A stretch of DNA of 64,000 nucleotides. Origin: Pandoraea thiooxydans. Lineage in GTDB: Bacteria > Pseudomonadota > Gammaproteobacteria > Burkholderiales > Burkholderiaceae. The stretch's first letter is position 1; the number at the start of each line of letters is the position of its first letter. Below, piece after piece: positions 16,450 through 24,962 of the stretch. The stretch lies in assembly GCF_001931675.1 (NCBI RefSeq), contig NZ_CP014839.1:2108001-2172000 (forward strand), given 5' to 3'. The translations under genes and the position numbers were made by a program. The notes beneath the pieces are model-generated. The model ran no database searches and had not been told where the DNA came from. It saw only the letters and a program-made list of their open reading frames with translations.

Positions 16450-18045
16450 TTGCGTGCCGATACGCTAAAAGCTTACGGGGCCATCCACACCTGGGTCGGC
16501 ATCGTCGGCGGCTTTGCCCTGTTCATCGGATTCCTGTGCGGCGCACTGACGATCTTTCACAAAGAAATCGGTTATTGGGAACGCCTGGGCGAGCGCCATG
16601 CCGCGCCTGCCGGCAACGACGATGCCCAGCGGTTGATCGACGCACTGCTGCGCGCGCAGCCGGCAGCCCGGCAGGCGTTCTGGCTGATACTGCCGAACGA
16701 TGAAGAGCCCAGCCCTCGGGTCTTCTGGCGCGCGGCACAGCAATGGAAGCAGGCCCGTCTGGCGCCATCCGGGGCGAGCGGCGCAGCCCCCGGCTTGCTC
16801 GAGGCAGAGCCGCGCCCCGGTCTGGCCGACCTGATCGATACGCTGCATTACTCGTTGGCACTGCCCGGCGTCGGGCTCTATTTGATGGGCGTCGTCGCCC
16901 TGCTCTACGGTCTGGCGCTGATCTCGGGTCTGATCGTTCATTTGCCGCGCATATCGCGCGACCTCTTCGCGTTGCGCCCGGGCGCCAATTTGAAACGCTT
17001 CTGGCAGGACGCCCACAATGCGCTGGGCCTGCTCAGCCTGCCGTTCCATCTGGTGTTCGCCATCACCGGCGCCATCCTGTGCCTGGCCACCCCCTTGATC
17101 ATGGTCTTCAACGGCCTGGTGTATCAACAGCAATTGAATGCTGCGCTGCCTGCCATCGACGGTGTCGTGCCGGAGCACCGGTTCGCCGCCGCAGCAGGCC
17201 GGCCCTTGAGTGTCGCGCGATTGACCCATCGCATTGCCGGTGTGGCGCCGGCACTCAAGCCCACGGCGCTGGGTTTCGTTCGCTATGGCGAGCCGACTGG
17301 CGCGGTGGAAATACGCGGGGAATCGCGCCACACGCTCGGTACCCTGGCTGCCGTCGGATTGCGCTTGAATGATGGCGCCGTGCTGGCGGATCAAAGCGTC
17401 GGGCGGCGCGACCTCAACCATGCGCTGCGCAGCGGCGTGTATGGCTTGCATTTCGGCAGCTACGGCGGCCTGCCAGTGCGGTGGCTTTATTTTGCATTGG
17501 GTCTGGCCGGCGCCGGTCTGGTCTACACCGGTAATCTGCTTTGGCTCGAGTCGCGCCGCAAGCGGCACGTCGCGCGGCAAACGCGTGCCTCGCGCGTCAT
17601 GGCAAGCATCACGGTCGGTGTCTATCTCGGCAGTTGCCTGGGTATCGCCGCCGCGTTCGCTTCTGCCCTGGCTGCACCGCAGGTGTCGTCGCTTGCGCCG
17701 TTTCTGAGCGGCCTGCTGTTCGCGCTCGCGCTGGCGCTGTGCTGCTCGCCCGCCCGCGCGGCAATCACCTTGCTCACCCTGATCGCCATCGCCTGTGCGG
17801 CCACCCCGCTGCTCGACGCCGCGCTCACCCCGGACAACCTGATTCATTCGTTCATGCAGAGCAACTGGCGCTTGGCCGGCATCGACTCGGCGGCATTGGC
17901 GGCGGCGGCAGCGTTTGCCCTGGCCGCCCGGGTCACTTGGCGCCGCGCCTGTCACGGCGACCCTTGCAGTATCTGGGCTTTGCCGCGGCAATCGGCCTCG
18001 CCCGGCGCGTGCCCGATCGATGCCGGTGAGAGACACCGGCGATAA
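16450..18045 (+). CDS. PepSY-associated transmembrane protein
   Basis: A 531-residue inner membrane protein of the PepSY_TM family, of the kind linked to ferric-siderophore reduction at the inner membrane. It begins with the typical segment LKAYGAIHTWVGIVGGFALF (TM1). A periplasmic PepSY-like region, the pair of helices around 145-225 and four or more C-terminal helices (about 340-525) follow. Conserved histidines are present in IHTW, LHYSLALPG and NLLWLESRRKRH. The start is TTG, supported by GAGGAG seven bases upstream and by the lack of an in-frame ATG. It is followed by the TonB receptor after 36 bp. Confidence 0.85.
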   Translation: MRADTLKAYGAIHTWVGIVGGFALFIGFLCGALTIFHKEIGYWERLGERHAAPAGNDDAQRLIDALLRAQPAARQAFWLILPNDEEPSPRVFWRAAQQWKQARLAPSGASGAAPGLLEAEPRPGLADLIDTLHYSLALPGVGLYLMGVVALLYGLALISGLIVHLPRISRDLFALRPGANLKRFWQDAHNALGLLSLPFHLVFAITGAILCLATPLIMVFNGLVYQQQLNAALPAIDGVVPEHRFAAAAGRPLSVARLTHRIAGVAPALKPTALGFVRYGEPTGAVEIRGESRHTLGTLAAVGLRLNDGAVLADQSVGRRDLNHALRSGVYGLHFGSYGGLPVRWLYFALGLAGAGLVYTGNLLWLESRRKRHVARQTRASRVMASITVGVYLGSCLGIAAAFASALAAPQVSSLAPFLSGLLFALALALCCSPARAAITLLTLIAIACAATPLLDAALTPDNLIHSFMQSNWRLAGIDSAALAAAAAFALAARVTWRRACHGDPCSIWALPRQSASPGACPIDAGERHRR

Positions 18046-18081
18046 CCCAACGACTCAGCGTATTTCCTGGAGCCTTGATTC

Positions 18082-20244
18082 ATGCCTCGACCGAAAAAAA
18101 ACCGTATTCGCCCTGCGCACACAGGTACCGCCAACTTGCCGGCCGGCAAGATGCCGCCACGTCTGCGCACATTGGGCCTGAGCCTGCCGCTGACCATCGC
18201 CAGCCTGACCCCGGCCTACGCGGACGACACCATGACCGAATCGGCGCTGCCCGCAACCGTGGTGAGCGCCAAGCGGTTCGACCCGTATCGGGTCGGCGTG
18301 ATAGGCGGTGGCGCCCTGGGCGAGCGCGCGCCGCTCGACACGCCTTTCTCGGTCACGGCCGTGACCAGTGCGGCAATGGCGGACCGCCAGGTCACCACCC
18401 TCAACGATGTATTCCGCGGCGACCCGGCGGTGACACCGTTCTCGGACGGCTACAACGGCGAGAGCTCCTATTTTTCGGTGCGCGGCATGCAGCTTGACCT
18501 GCTCAACGGCTTCAAGCTCGACGGCATGGCGTTTCCCAACTGGAGCTCGGACCTGCCGCTCGAGAGCTTCGAGCGCGTCGAACTGCTCAAGGGCCTGGCC
18601 GGCTTCATGTACGGCTTCGGCACGCCAGGCGGCATCGTCAACTACGTGCTCAAGCGGCCGACCGACACGCCCACCCGCAACGCCACGCTGGGCTTCAAAT
18701 CGGATGGCGTGCTGACCGAACAGGCCGATCTCGGCGGGCGCTTCGGCCCGCACCGGCAATTCGGCTACCGGCTCGATGCGGTGCACGAAGCCGGCGAGAC
18801 CTATGTCCGCGACGGCAGCATCCGGCGCGACTCGATGTCGCTGGCGCTCGACTGGCGCATCACGCCCGACCTGACCTGGTGGGCCGACGGCATGTACCAG
18901 CGGCGCAAGACCCATGGGGTGCTGTATGGCATCTCGCTGGCCCCTGGGGTGGCAGTGCCCCGTGCCCTCGATGGCAGCGCCGCACTGGCGCAACCCTACA
19001 CCTTCTACCTGACGCAACTGCAAACGGTCGGCACCGGCTTGCGCTACCGCGTCGCACCGAACTGGCATGCCAGCCTCGCATATCGCCTCGCGCAGGAAAT
19101 CCGTACCAACCAGAACAGCTGGCTCGCGGTGCAGGACAACGCCGGCAACTACAGCGACACACAATATTTCGGACTGGCACGCTTCAATTACCAGCAATGG
19201 CAGGCCATGCTCCAGGGCAGCACGACGCTGGGCGGCATCAGGCATGAACTGGTATTCGGCGCCTCATGGCAGCAGCAGAGAAAATCGTCGGCGTTCATGT
19301 CGACGCTGCTCGGCGTGAGCAACCTTTATGCCCCCACACTGCTGCCGAATGCCGCCGTTTCGCCCGATCTCGATCCGCGGCCTAACGACCGCCTGACGCA
19401 AACCTCGGTATTCGCCAGCGACACCTTGCACCTGAGCCAGCGCTGGTCGGTCCTGGCCGGCCTGCGCTACACCGACTATCGCGACGTGAGCTACGGTGCC
19501 GGCGGCGCCCCCGGCGCCAACTACCAGCGCCGTCCGCTCACGCCGACCCTGGCGGTGCTGTTCAAGAGCAGTCCTCAGTCAACCTTGTATGCGAGCTACG
19601 TCGAGTCGCTCGAACAGGGCGGCACGGCCCCGCTCGGCACGGCCAATTACAACCAGAGCTTCGCCCCGCTCAAAAGCCGGCAGTACGAAGCCGGCTTCAA
19701 GACCGAGCATGGCCGCTGGGGAGGCAGTGCCGCGTTGTTTCGCGTCGAACGCGGCCTGGCCTACACCAATGCGGATAACCTCTTCGTGCAGGACGGCAAA
19801 GTGCGCTACCAGGGTCTCGAAATCGAGGGCTGGATCAAGCCGGCACGTGCATGGCAGTTGCGGGGCGGCGCCATGTGGCTCGACGCGAAGAACCAACAGG
19901 CGGCCGCCGGCGTCGACGGCAAGCGCGCTTATGGCGCGCCGCGCTTCCAGGCCTCGGGCCGCATCGAATACAGCGTCGCGGCACTGCCCGGCCTGACCCT
20001 TGCGCTGGGCGGCAAATATGTGGGCGATATCGCGCTGGAATCGAACAACACCCATACGCTGCCGTCGTACTACACGCTCGACGCCAGCGCCCGCTACCAC
20101 ACCCGTCTGGCCGGCCGGGCGGTGACGCTGCGCGCCGGCGTCAACAACCTGACCAATCGCCGCTATTGGCTCGGCAGTTGGGAATTCCTGATGTTGCCGG
20201 GAGCTCCCCGCACGTTCCTGGCCAGCGCGCAGATCGCCTTTTGA
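18082..20244 (+). CDS. TonB-dependent siderophore receptor
   Basis: A 720-residue outer membrane receptor. The signal region ends near residue 48 (LTPAYADD). The plug domain covers about 60-190 (SVTAVTSAAMADRQVTTLND, YFSVRGMQLD). The 22-strand barrel follows and ends with the typical C-terminal aromatic in LASAQIAF. It is the last gene of the DUF3325-DUF3649-PepSY operon, which points to a ferric siderophore substrate. Its 3' third is also present as two degenerate partial copies further downstream (21376-21671, 22636-22886), so this gene was the source for local duplication. The gene itself looks intact. Confidence 0.9.
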   Translation: MPRPKKNRIRPAHTGTANLPAGKMPPRLRTLGLSLPLTIASLTPAYADDTMTESALPATVVSAKRFDPYRVGVIGGGALGERAPLDTPFSVTAVTSAAMADRQVTTLNDVFRGDPAVTPFSDGYNGESSYFSVRGMQLDLLNGFKLDGMAFPNWSSDLPLESFERVELLKGLAGFMYGFGTPGGIVNYVLKRPTDTPTRNATLGFKSDGVLTEQADLGGRFGPHRQFGYRLDAVHEAGETYVRDGSIRRDSMSLALDWRITPDLTWWADGMYQRRKTHGVLYGISLAPGVAVPRALDGSAALAQPYTFYLTQLQTVGTGLRYRVAPNWHASLAYRLAQEIRTNQNSWLAVQDNAGNYSDTQYFGLARFNYQQWQAMLQGSTTLGGIRHELVFGASWQQQRKSSAFMSTLLGVSNLYAPTLLPNAAVSPDLDPRPNDRLTQTSVFASDTLHLSQRWSVLAGLRYTDYRDVSYGAGGAPGANYQRRPLTPTLAVLFKSSPQSTLYASYVESLEQGGTAPLGTANYNQSFAPLKSRQYEAGFKTEHGRWGGSAALFRVERGLAYTNADNLFVQDGKVRYQGLEIEGWIKPARAWQLRGGAMWLDAKNQQAAAGVDGKRAYGAPRFQASGRIEYSVAALPGLTLALGGKYVGDIALESNNTHTLPSYYTLDASARYHTRLAGRAVTLRAGVNNLTNRRYWLGSWEFLMLPGAPRTFLASAQIAF

Positions 20245-20278
20245 CGCCCCAGCGGGCGACGCATTGCCGGCGTCCGTG

Positions 20279-21163
20279 TCATTCGGGCGTGTAGGGTATG
20301 CCGCTGAGCGCATCGGGCAGCATTTGATGATCGCGCTCGAGCGGGCCATTGTTGAGCACCAGATTGATCAAATCGCTGTACTGCCGGACGTAGGCGGCCT
20401 TTTGCGGATCGCCGTCGGGCAGCGATGCTATTTTTGGCTTGCTGACACCTGGCGTTGCCCGCAGGAAACCAGTTTGCGCGCTCACCCGGTCTGACAAGTC
20501 AAACATTTCCGTGTAATCGGCGCCTGCCAGGCGAGCATGCGCGGCACTGCGCGCGGCCGCGCTGGAGCCATGCTCGTAGGTATTTATATCGGACCTTATC
20601 GCCGCGTCCAGGGCCAACGCCTGTTTGATCACCTTCGGTGTCTGGGACAGCGATATCACGTCCGGCTGATTGCCGCCCGCCAGCGCTTCCTTGAGGTCGT
20701 GATCTTCTTGAGGACGCGCGCGCTCGTCCGCCGTTTGACTGTATTGACTGAAGTGCGGTGCGACACCGTCGCCGCCGGGGGTATTTGTTGCCGACGCATT
20801 GGTATCGTCCTGCCACAACCGGTCCGATAATTTCGCAGCAAGCCCCTGCGCCTGCTTGAGCATCGCAGGAGAAAGCTGACCGCGCTCATTGGCGGCGGCA
20901 ACGCTGAACAGATGCTTCGACGCATCGTCTTCCAGGGCCGTCTGGCGATTGATCAGCGCCTGCTTGGCCGATTTATCGGAAAACCCGTTGAAGATCCCCC
21001 ACCAGCCATGCGTCGCATTGGCGTCCTTGTAGTCGTTGGCGGTTACCTTGAGCGCGCTCAACTGTTTGAGATCGTTTTGGGCCTTCTGCAGGTCAGCCGC
21101 ACCCACGTCATACGGCGAAAAGCCGCTGGAGCCCGCTTGCGCGGAAATCGGAGATAGGGACAA
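20279..21163 (-). CDS. Unknown array protein, copy 1
   Basis: A 294-residue protein that I cannot assign to a known family. It is one of four tandem paralogues. Hallmarks shared with copies 2 and 3: DLKQLSALKVTA, DYKDANATHGWWGIFN, SDKSAKQALI, GNQPD and KIASLPDGDPQKAAY followed by QYSDLINLV. It appears mostly helical, polar and Ala/Asp/Gln/Ser-rich, with no signal peptide or membrane segment. The start is TTG at 21163 with AAGGAG a few bases upstream and no better alternative. It converges on the TonB receptor, whose stop is 34 bp away. It ends right after DALSG, so it lacks the C-terminal extension of copies 2 and 3. A secreted effector role is possible, but nothing in the sequence proves it. 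Confidence 0.75.
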   Translation of the reverse strand: MSLSPISAQAGSSGFSPYDVGAADLQKAQNDLKQLSALKVTANDYKDANATHGWWGIFNGFSDKSAKQALINRQTALEDDASKHLFSVAAANERGQLSPAMLKQAQGLAAKLSDRLWQDDTNASATNTPGGDGVAPHFSQYSQTADERARPQEDHDLKEALAGGNQPDVISLSQTPKVIKQALALDAAIRSDINTYEHGSSAAARSAAHARLAGADYTEMFDLSDRVSAQTGFLRATPGVSKPKIASLPDGDPQKAAYVRQYSDLINLVLNNGPLERDHQMLPDALSGIPYTPE

Positions 21164-21231
21164 AACAGCACTCCTTATAAGACCGGCTTGGCCGAGAGAG
21201 GAGTCGACAAATTAGCGGAGGTGCCGACCTG

Positions 21232-21256
21232 TGCCTAGGCGGCACTTTCGTAGTTG
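21232..21256 (-). promoter_or_regulatory. Conserved upstream box of array copy 1
   Basis: The minus strand reads CAACTACGAAAGTGCCGCC followed by TAGGCA. The same arrangement (ACTACGAAA, then CTAGGCA) stands before copies 3 and 4. The proximal edge is 69 bp from the TTG start, against 72 and 68 bp for the other two. Confidence 0.5.
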
Positions 21257-21260
21257 TTTG

Positions 21261-21372
21261 CGCCGATGCGCATCGCTATCGAAGGCGATGGAAATGCGGC
21301 GCGTGGCTGAACCATTGACCATCGTGGTAGAGCGGGCCGCTGCCGGTTAGGCAGTCAATCAGATGATTGCGA
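21261..21372 (-). pseudogene. Degenerate C-terminal fragment of a fifth array paralogue
   Basis: The minus-strand translation contains NHLIDCLTGSGPLYHDGQW, matching NDLIDLETGSGSLYRDGQW near the C-terminus of copy 4. The DNA matches the end of copy 4 (23890-24020) over about 100 bp. It is broken off where TonB receptor debris begins (about 21373). It sits upstream of copy 1 just as copy 4 sits upstream of copy 3, which implies duplication of a two-gene unit. Confidence 0.65.
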
Positions 21373-21375
21373 GAC

Positions 21376-21671
21376 ACAGTGCAGCCGGCCTCAAGACCGG
21401 CCATGGTCACTGCGGCGGCCATGCGGCATCGATGCGGGCCGCGTTGCTTCTGGTCGAACGCGGCCCGGCGATACGACAACGCCCATAGCGTTTTTGTGCG
21501 GGACGGCAAGGCGCGCTGCCAGGATTTGAGAGCGAAGGCCGGGTGCTGACGCCGCGCGCCTGCGTCAACGGCCTGACCAACCGGCGCTATTGGCTCGGCA
21601 GTTGGGAATTACCGGCGTTGTCCGACGCGCCGCGCGGTATCCTCTCCCTTGATAAGCCGAGCCTTTCACGC
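21376..21671 (+). pseudogene. Remnant 1 of the TonB receptor 3' end
   Basis: Plus-strand DNA corresponds to receptor positions about 19680-19832 joined to about 20116-20240. It has frameshifts and an internal deletion of roughly 285 bp. Matching blocks include receptor-like LVERGPA, VRDGKARCQ and the well-kept LTNRRYWLGSWEL. It has no start and cannot make a barrel. The last 85 bp overlap, on the opposite strand, the 3' end of array copy 2. Confidence 0.7.
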
Positions 21672-22576
21672 TCTATCGAGAAACGCATTGAGGGCGCCCT
21701 CGCGACGGGCGCTTTGCCGGCGGCGCCGCTCAGCGCTTGTGTGAGCATTTGATGATCGTGTTCCAGCGAACCATTGCCGTGCACCAGATTGATCAGATCG
21801 CTGTACTGGTGAATATAAGCGGCCTTCTGCGGATCGCCATCGGGCAACGATGCGATTTTGGGGCCGCTGATGCCGCTCGTGGTGGAGCCGGAGCCCGTTT
21901 GCTCATCGACCCGGTCAAAAAAATCCGTCAGTTGGGCGGCATCGATGCCTGACAGCCGGGTCTTGGCCGCTTCGCGTATGGCCGGAGTCGCGCCATGCTC
22001 ATAGGCGTTGACATCGGCTGTGATCGTCTTGTCGAGTGCCGAAACGTCCTTCATAAAGGCTGGCATATCGGCCGGTTTGATTGCGTCGGGCTGGTTGCCG
22101 CGCGCCAGCGCGTCCTGCAGATTGCGACCTTCATCGGGGTTGGCCCGCTCATAGGCTGTTTGACTGTACTGACTGATGTGCCAAACGTTGCCGCTGACGG
22201 TATCAGTGCTCGACGCATTGATGCAGTCTTGCGCCAGCCGGCTCGACAATTGACTGGCAAGGCCCTGCGCCTGCTTGAGCATCGACGGAGAAACCTGCCC
22301 ACGCACATTGGCGGCAGCAACATTGGCGAGATGCTTCGAGACATCGTCCTCCAGGGCGGTCTGATATTTGATCAGCGCCTGCTTGGCCGATTTATCGGAG
22401 AAGGTATTGAAGATGCCCCACCATCCATGCGTCGCATTGGCGTCCTTGTAATCTTTGGCGGTCACCTTGAGCGCGCTCAACTGCTTGAGTTCGCATTGAG
22501 CTACCTGCAGATCTGAGTCGCCTGCGCCGCAGTGAGGCATGAGGTGGGGGTTCGAATAAGGGGAAATCACTGGCAT
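21587..22576 (-). CDS. Unknown array protein, copy 2
   Basis: A 329-residue paralogue of copies 1 and 3, with the same core from DLQVAQCELKQLSALKVTA to SLPDGDPQKAAYIHQYSDL. The N-terminus has diverged (MPVISPYSNPHLMPH), and the start is ATG rather than TTG. After QALSGAAGKAPVARAPS it continues about 28 residues that are encoded antisense to TonB receptor remnant 1 and end in NAGNSQLPSQ. The leader near the ribosome binding site (CAGGAGTGCGA) is like that of copy 3. The conserved upstream box is missing because receptor remnant 2 replaces it from 22636. It may be poorly expressed or use another promoter. Confidence 0.7.
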   Translation of the reverse strand: MPVISPYSNPHLMPHCGAGDSDLQVAQCELKQLSALKVTAKDYKDANATHGWWGIFNTFSDKSAKQALIKYQTALEDDVSKHLANVAAANVRGQVSPSMLKQAQGLASQLSSRLAQDCINASSTDTVSGNVWHISQYSQTAYERANPDEGRNLQDALARGNQPDAIKPADMPAFMKDVSALDKTITADVNAYEHGATPAIREAAKTRLSGIDAAQLTDFFDRVDEQTGSGSTTSGISGPKIASLPDGDPQKAAYIHQYSDLINLVHGNGSLEHDHQMLTQALSGAAGKAPVARAPSMRFSIERERLGLSRERIPRGASDNAGNSQLPSQ

Positions 22577-22635
22577 GGTAAAAATCGCACTCCTGAAATT
22601 AAATAGGCTTTGCCGGGGGCGAGACTATGTGGGTG

Positions 22636-22886
22636 TGGGAATGGGAGGGCGGTGCAGCCTTGCTTCGCCTGCAACGCTGCCTGGTATACGCCAATTCGGA
22701 TAACGCGTTCGCGCGGGACGGCCGGGTCACCGTCAGGGACTGGAAATCGAAGGCCGGGCGCTGACGCCGCGCGCCTGCGTCAACGGCCTGACCAACCGGC
22801 GCTATTGGCTCGGCAGTTGGGAATTACCAACGTCGCCCCGCGCACTGCGCGGTATCCTGACCATTGAGATGGTCGCCTTTTCGCGC
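22636..22886 (+). pseudogene. Remnant 2 of the TonB receptor 3' end
   Basis: Similar to remnant 1 but better preserved in its first part (LVYANSDNAF, compare the receptor's LAYTNADNLF). It carries the same internal deletion joining the receptor's LEIEG region to its VNNLTNRRYW region. The identical junction shows that the deletion preceded the duplication of the remnant. It fills the space between copy 2 and copy 3, and its end overlaps the antisense 3' end of copy 3. Confidence 0.7.
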
Positions 22887-23797
22887 TCTATCGTGCGACT
22901 CATTGAGGGCGCCCTCGCGACGGGCGCTTTGCCGGCCGCGCCGCTCAGCGCTTGCGTGAGCATTCGATTATCGCGCTCGAGCGAACCATTGCCGCGCACC
23001 AGATTGATCAGATCGCTGTACTGGTGAAGGTATGCGGCTTTTTGCGGATCTCCGTCGGGCAACGATGCGATTTTAGGGCCGCTGATGCCCGTGGTGATCG
23101 AAACATAGCCCGTTTGCTTGTCGACCTGATCGAAAAAATCGGTCAGTTGGGTGGAATCGATGCCCGACAGGCGGGCCTTGGCCGCATCGCGTATCGCCGG
23201 GGTCGCGCCGTATTGATAGGCGTTGACGTCATTCGTGATCGTCTTGTCGAGCGTGGCAACGTCCTTCATAAAAGCCGGTGTGCCTCCCAGCGTGATCGCA
23301 TCCGGCTGGTTGCCGCCGGCCAACGCGTCCTGAAGATTATGACTCTCATCGGGGTTGGCGCGATCGTAGGCCGTTTGGCTGTACTGGCTAATGTGCGACA
23401 CATTGCCGCTGAGGGTGTCGGTGCTCGACGCATTGGTATAGTCCTGCGCCAGCCGGTTCGATAAATCGGTGGCAAGGCCCTGCGCCTGCTTGAGCATCGA
23501 CGGAGACACCTGCCCACGCTCATTGGCGGCAGCCACATTGAACAGATGCTTCGAGGCGTCGTCTTCCAGGGCTGTCTGGCGATTGATCAGCGCCTGCTTG
23601 GCCGACTTGTCGGAAAACCCATTGAAAAGCCCCCACCAGCCGTGCGTCGCGTTGGCGTCCTTGTAGTCGTTGGCGGTTACCTTGAGCGCGCTCAATTGTT
23701 TGAGATCGCTTTGAGCTTTCGATAAATCGGCGGCGCCGACGTCGTAGGGGGAAGAGTCGCCGGGGATCGTGCGACCGGAAATCGGGGCGAGGGACAA
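22802..23797 (-). CDS. Unknown array protein, copy 3
   Basis: A 331-residue paralogue, closest to copy 1 at the N-terminus (MSLAPISGRTIPGDSSPYDV) and to copy 2 at the C-terminus (GAAGKAPVARAPSM, then a tail ending GDVGNSQLPSQ). The tail is read from the antisense strand of receptor remnant 2. The start is TTG at 23797, eight bases after AGGAG. The conserved upstream box is present at 23869-23893. Composition is polar and helical without signal peptide. Function unknown; the neighbouring paralogues and remnants are the only context. Confidence 0.72.
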   Translation of the reverse strand: MSLAPISGRTIPGDSSPYDVGAADLSKAQSDLKQLSALKVTANDYKDANATHGWWGLFNGFSDKSAKQALINRQTALEDDASKHLFNVAAANERGQVSPSMLKQAQGLATDLSNRLAQDYTNASSTDTLSGNVSHISQYSQTAYDRANPDESHNLQDALAGGNQPDAITLGGTPAFMKDVATLDKTITNDVNAYQYGATPAIRDAAKARLSGIDSTQLTDFFDQVDKQTGYVSITTGISGPKIASLPDGDPQKAAYLHQYSDLINLVRGNGSLERDNRMLTQALSGAAGKAPVARAPSMSRTIEREKATISMVRIPRSARGDVGNSQLPSQ

Positions 23798-23868
23798 AAT
23801 GGCACTCCTTCAATAAAACGGGTCTTGCCGGGAGGGGGAACCTATAAATTAGGCGAGGTGTCCGCGCT

Positions 23869-23893
23869 TGCCTAGGCGGTATTTTCGTAGTTG
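23869..23893 (-). promoter_or_regulatory. Conserved upstream box of array copy 3
   Basis: The minus strand reads CAACTACGAAAATACCGCC followed by TAGGCA, nearly identical to the box of copy 1. It is located 72 bp before the TTG start and just outside the copy 4 stop codon. Confidence 0.5.
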
Positions 23894-23912
23894 TCCGCGC
23901 CGATGCGCAGCG

Positions 23913-24758
23913 CTACCAAAGATGGTCCGGTGGCAGATGCAGCGCATCGTTAAGCCATTGACCATCGCGGTAGAGCGAACCGCTGCCGGTCTCCAAGTCG
24001 ATCAAATCGTTGCGCTGCTGGAAGTAGCCGGCCTTTTGCGGATCGCCGTCCGGCAGCGCTACGGCTTTCCCCCAGGCAATGCCCGGCGCCTCAATGTCAA
24101 AGCCGGGGACAAAGCCGGTCTGCGCTTCGCTCCTGTCATACAAATCGGTCAGCGTGGCGCTATCGATGCCAGCCAGGCGGGCGTGCGCCGCATTGCGCGC
24201 GGCTGGGGTCGCCCCGTGCTCGTAGGTGTTGATGTCGGCCGCGATCGTTTTGTCGAGCGTGGCTGCCTGCCGCTCAAAGAGCGGCGTGTCGACCAGCCGA
24301 ACCGCATCGGGTTGGCAGCCATCGTTCAATGCGTCGCTTTTGTCGATGGCATTCTGATCGCGCATGTAGGCGTCCCACGCCAGGCTGCTGTTGCCGCTGC
24401 GGTCCGCTTGCGTTGCCTTGTTGGAGTCCTGCAACAGGCGGCTCAACAATTTGTCCGAAAGGACTTGCGCCCGCTTGACCACCGATGGGGAAATCTCGCC
24501 GCGTTGATATGCCGCAGCGATATTGGACAGGCTTTTCGAGACGTCGTCCTCCAGTTGGGTTTGATGTCCGATCAGCTTTTGCATGTAGATTTTGTAGCCG
24601 CCCCAACCATGCTCCGCCGTCTTGTAGTCGCCAACGTTGAGTTTGAGCGAATTCAGTTGCTTGAGATCCGCCTGAGCCTGCCATAGATCGGCGGTGCCGA
24701 CGTCGTAAGGAGAGAGATCGGGAGAGTACGAGCCGCCGCCGCGTGGAAATTCATTCAT
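23913..24758 (-). CDS. Unknown array protein, copy 4 (divergent)
   Basis: A 281-residue divergent member. It keeps SPYDVGTADLWQAQADLKQL, ALEDD-like QLEDDVSKSLSNIAAAYQRG, PDAVRLVDTP, INTYEHGATPAARNAAHARL and ALPDGDPQKAGYFQQRNDLI, but lacks the HGWWGIFN block except for HGWGGYKIY. It ends DALHLPPDHLW. It starts at ATG 24758 and lies first in the array in transcription order, 115 bp before copy 3. The degenerate fragment at 21261-21372 is derived from this subtype. Function unknown. Confidence 0.72.
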   Translation of the reverse strand: MNEFPRGGGSYSPDLSPYDVGTADLWQAQADLKQLNSLKLNVGDYKTAEHGWGGYKIYMQKLIGHQTQLEDDVSKSLSNIAAAYQRGEISPSVVKRAQVLSDKLLSRLLQDSNKATQADRSGNSSLAWDAYMRDQNAIDKSDALNDGCQPDAVRLVDTPLFERQAATLDKTIAADINTYEHGATPAARNAAHARLAGIDSATLTDLYDRSEAQTGFVPGFDIEAPGIAWGKAVALPDGDPQKAGYFQQRNDLIDLETGSGSLYRDGQWLNDALHLPPDHLW

Positions 24759-24825
24759 GATGAGGCCTCTGGGAGAGAGAATAAATCAGTTGATCCGGCG
24801 TCAAAATAGTGAAAAATTCCACCCC

Positions 24826-24849
24826 TGCCTAGACAGCGATTTCGTAGTG
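24826..24849 (-). promoter_or_regulatory. Conserved upstream box of array copy 4
   Basis: The minus strand reads CACTACGAAATCGCTGTC followed by TAGGCA. The ACTACGAAA and CTAGGCA halves match the boxes of copies 1 and 3. It is located 68 bp before the ATG of copy 4. Confidence 0.45.
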
Positions 24850-24962
24850 TGTTTCCGGCGTATCGAACCAGTGCGCCCAGAACCGCCGCCCCCGAAGGTC
24901 CATTGCACGAGCGATCCCGCTTGAAAGGTATCCGATTTCGGCGTAACCTTGCCGTGGCTGTG

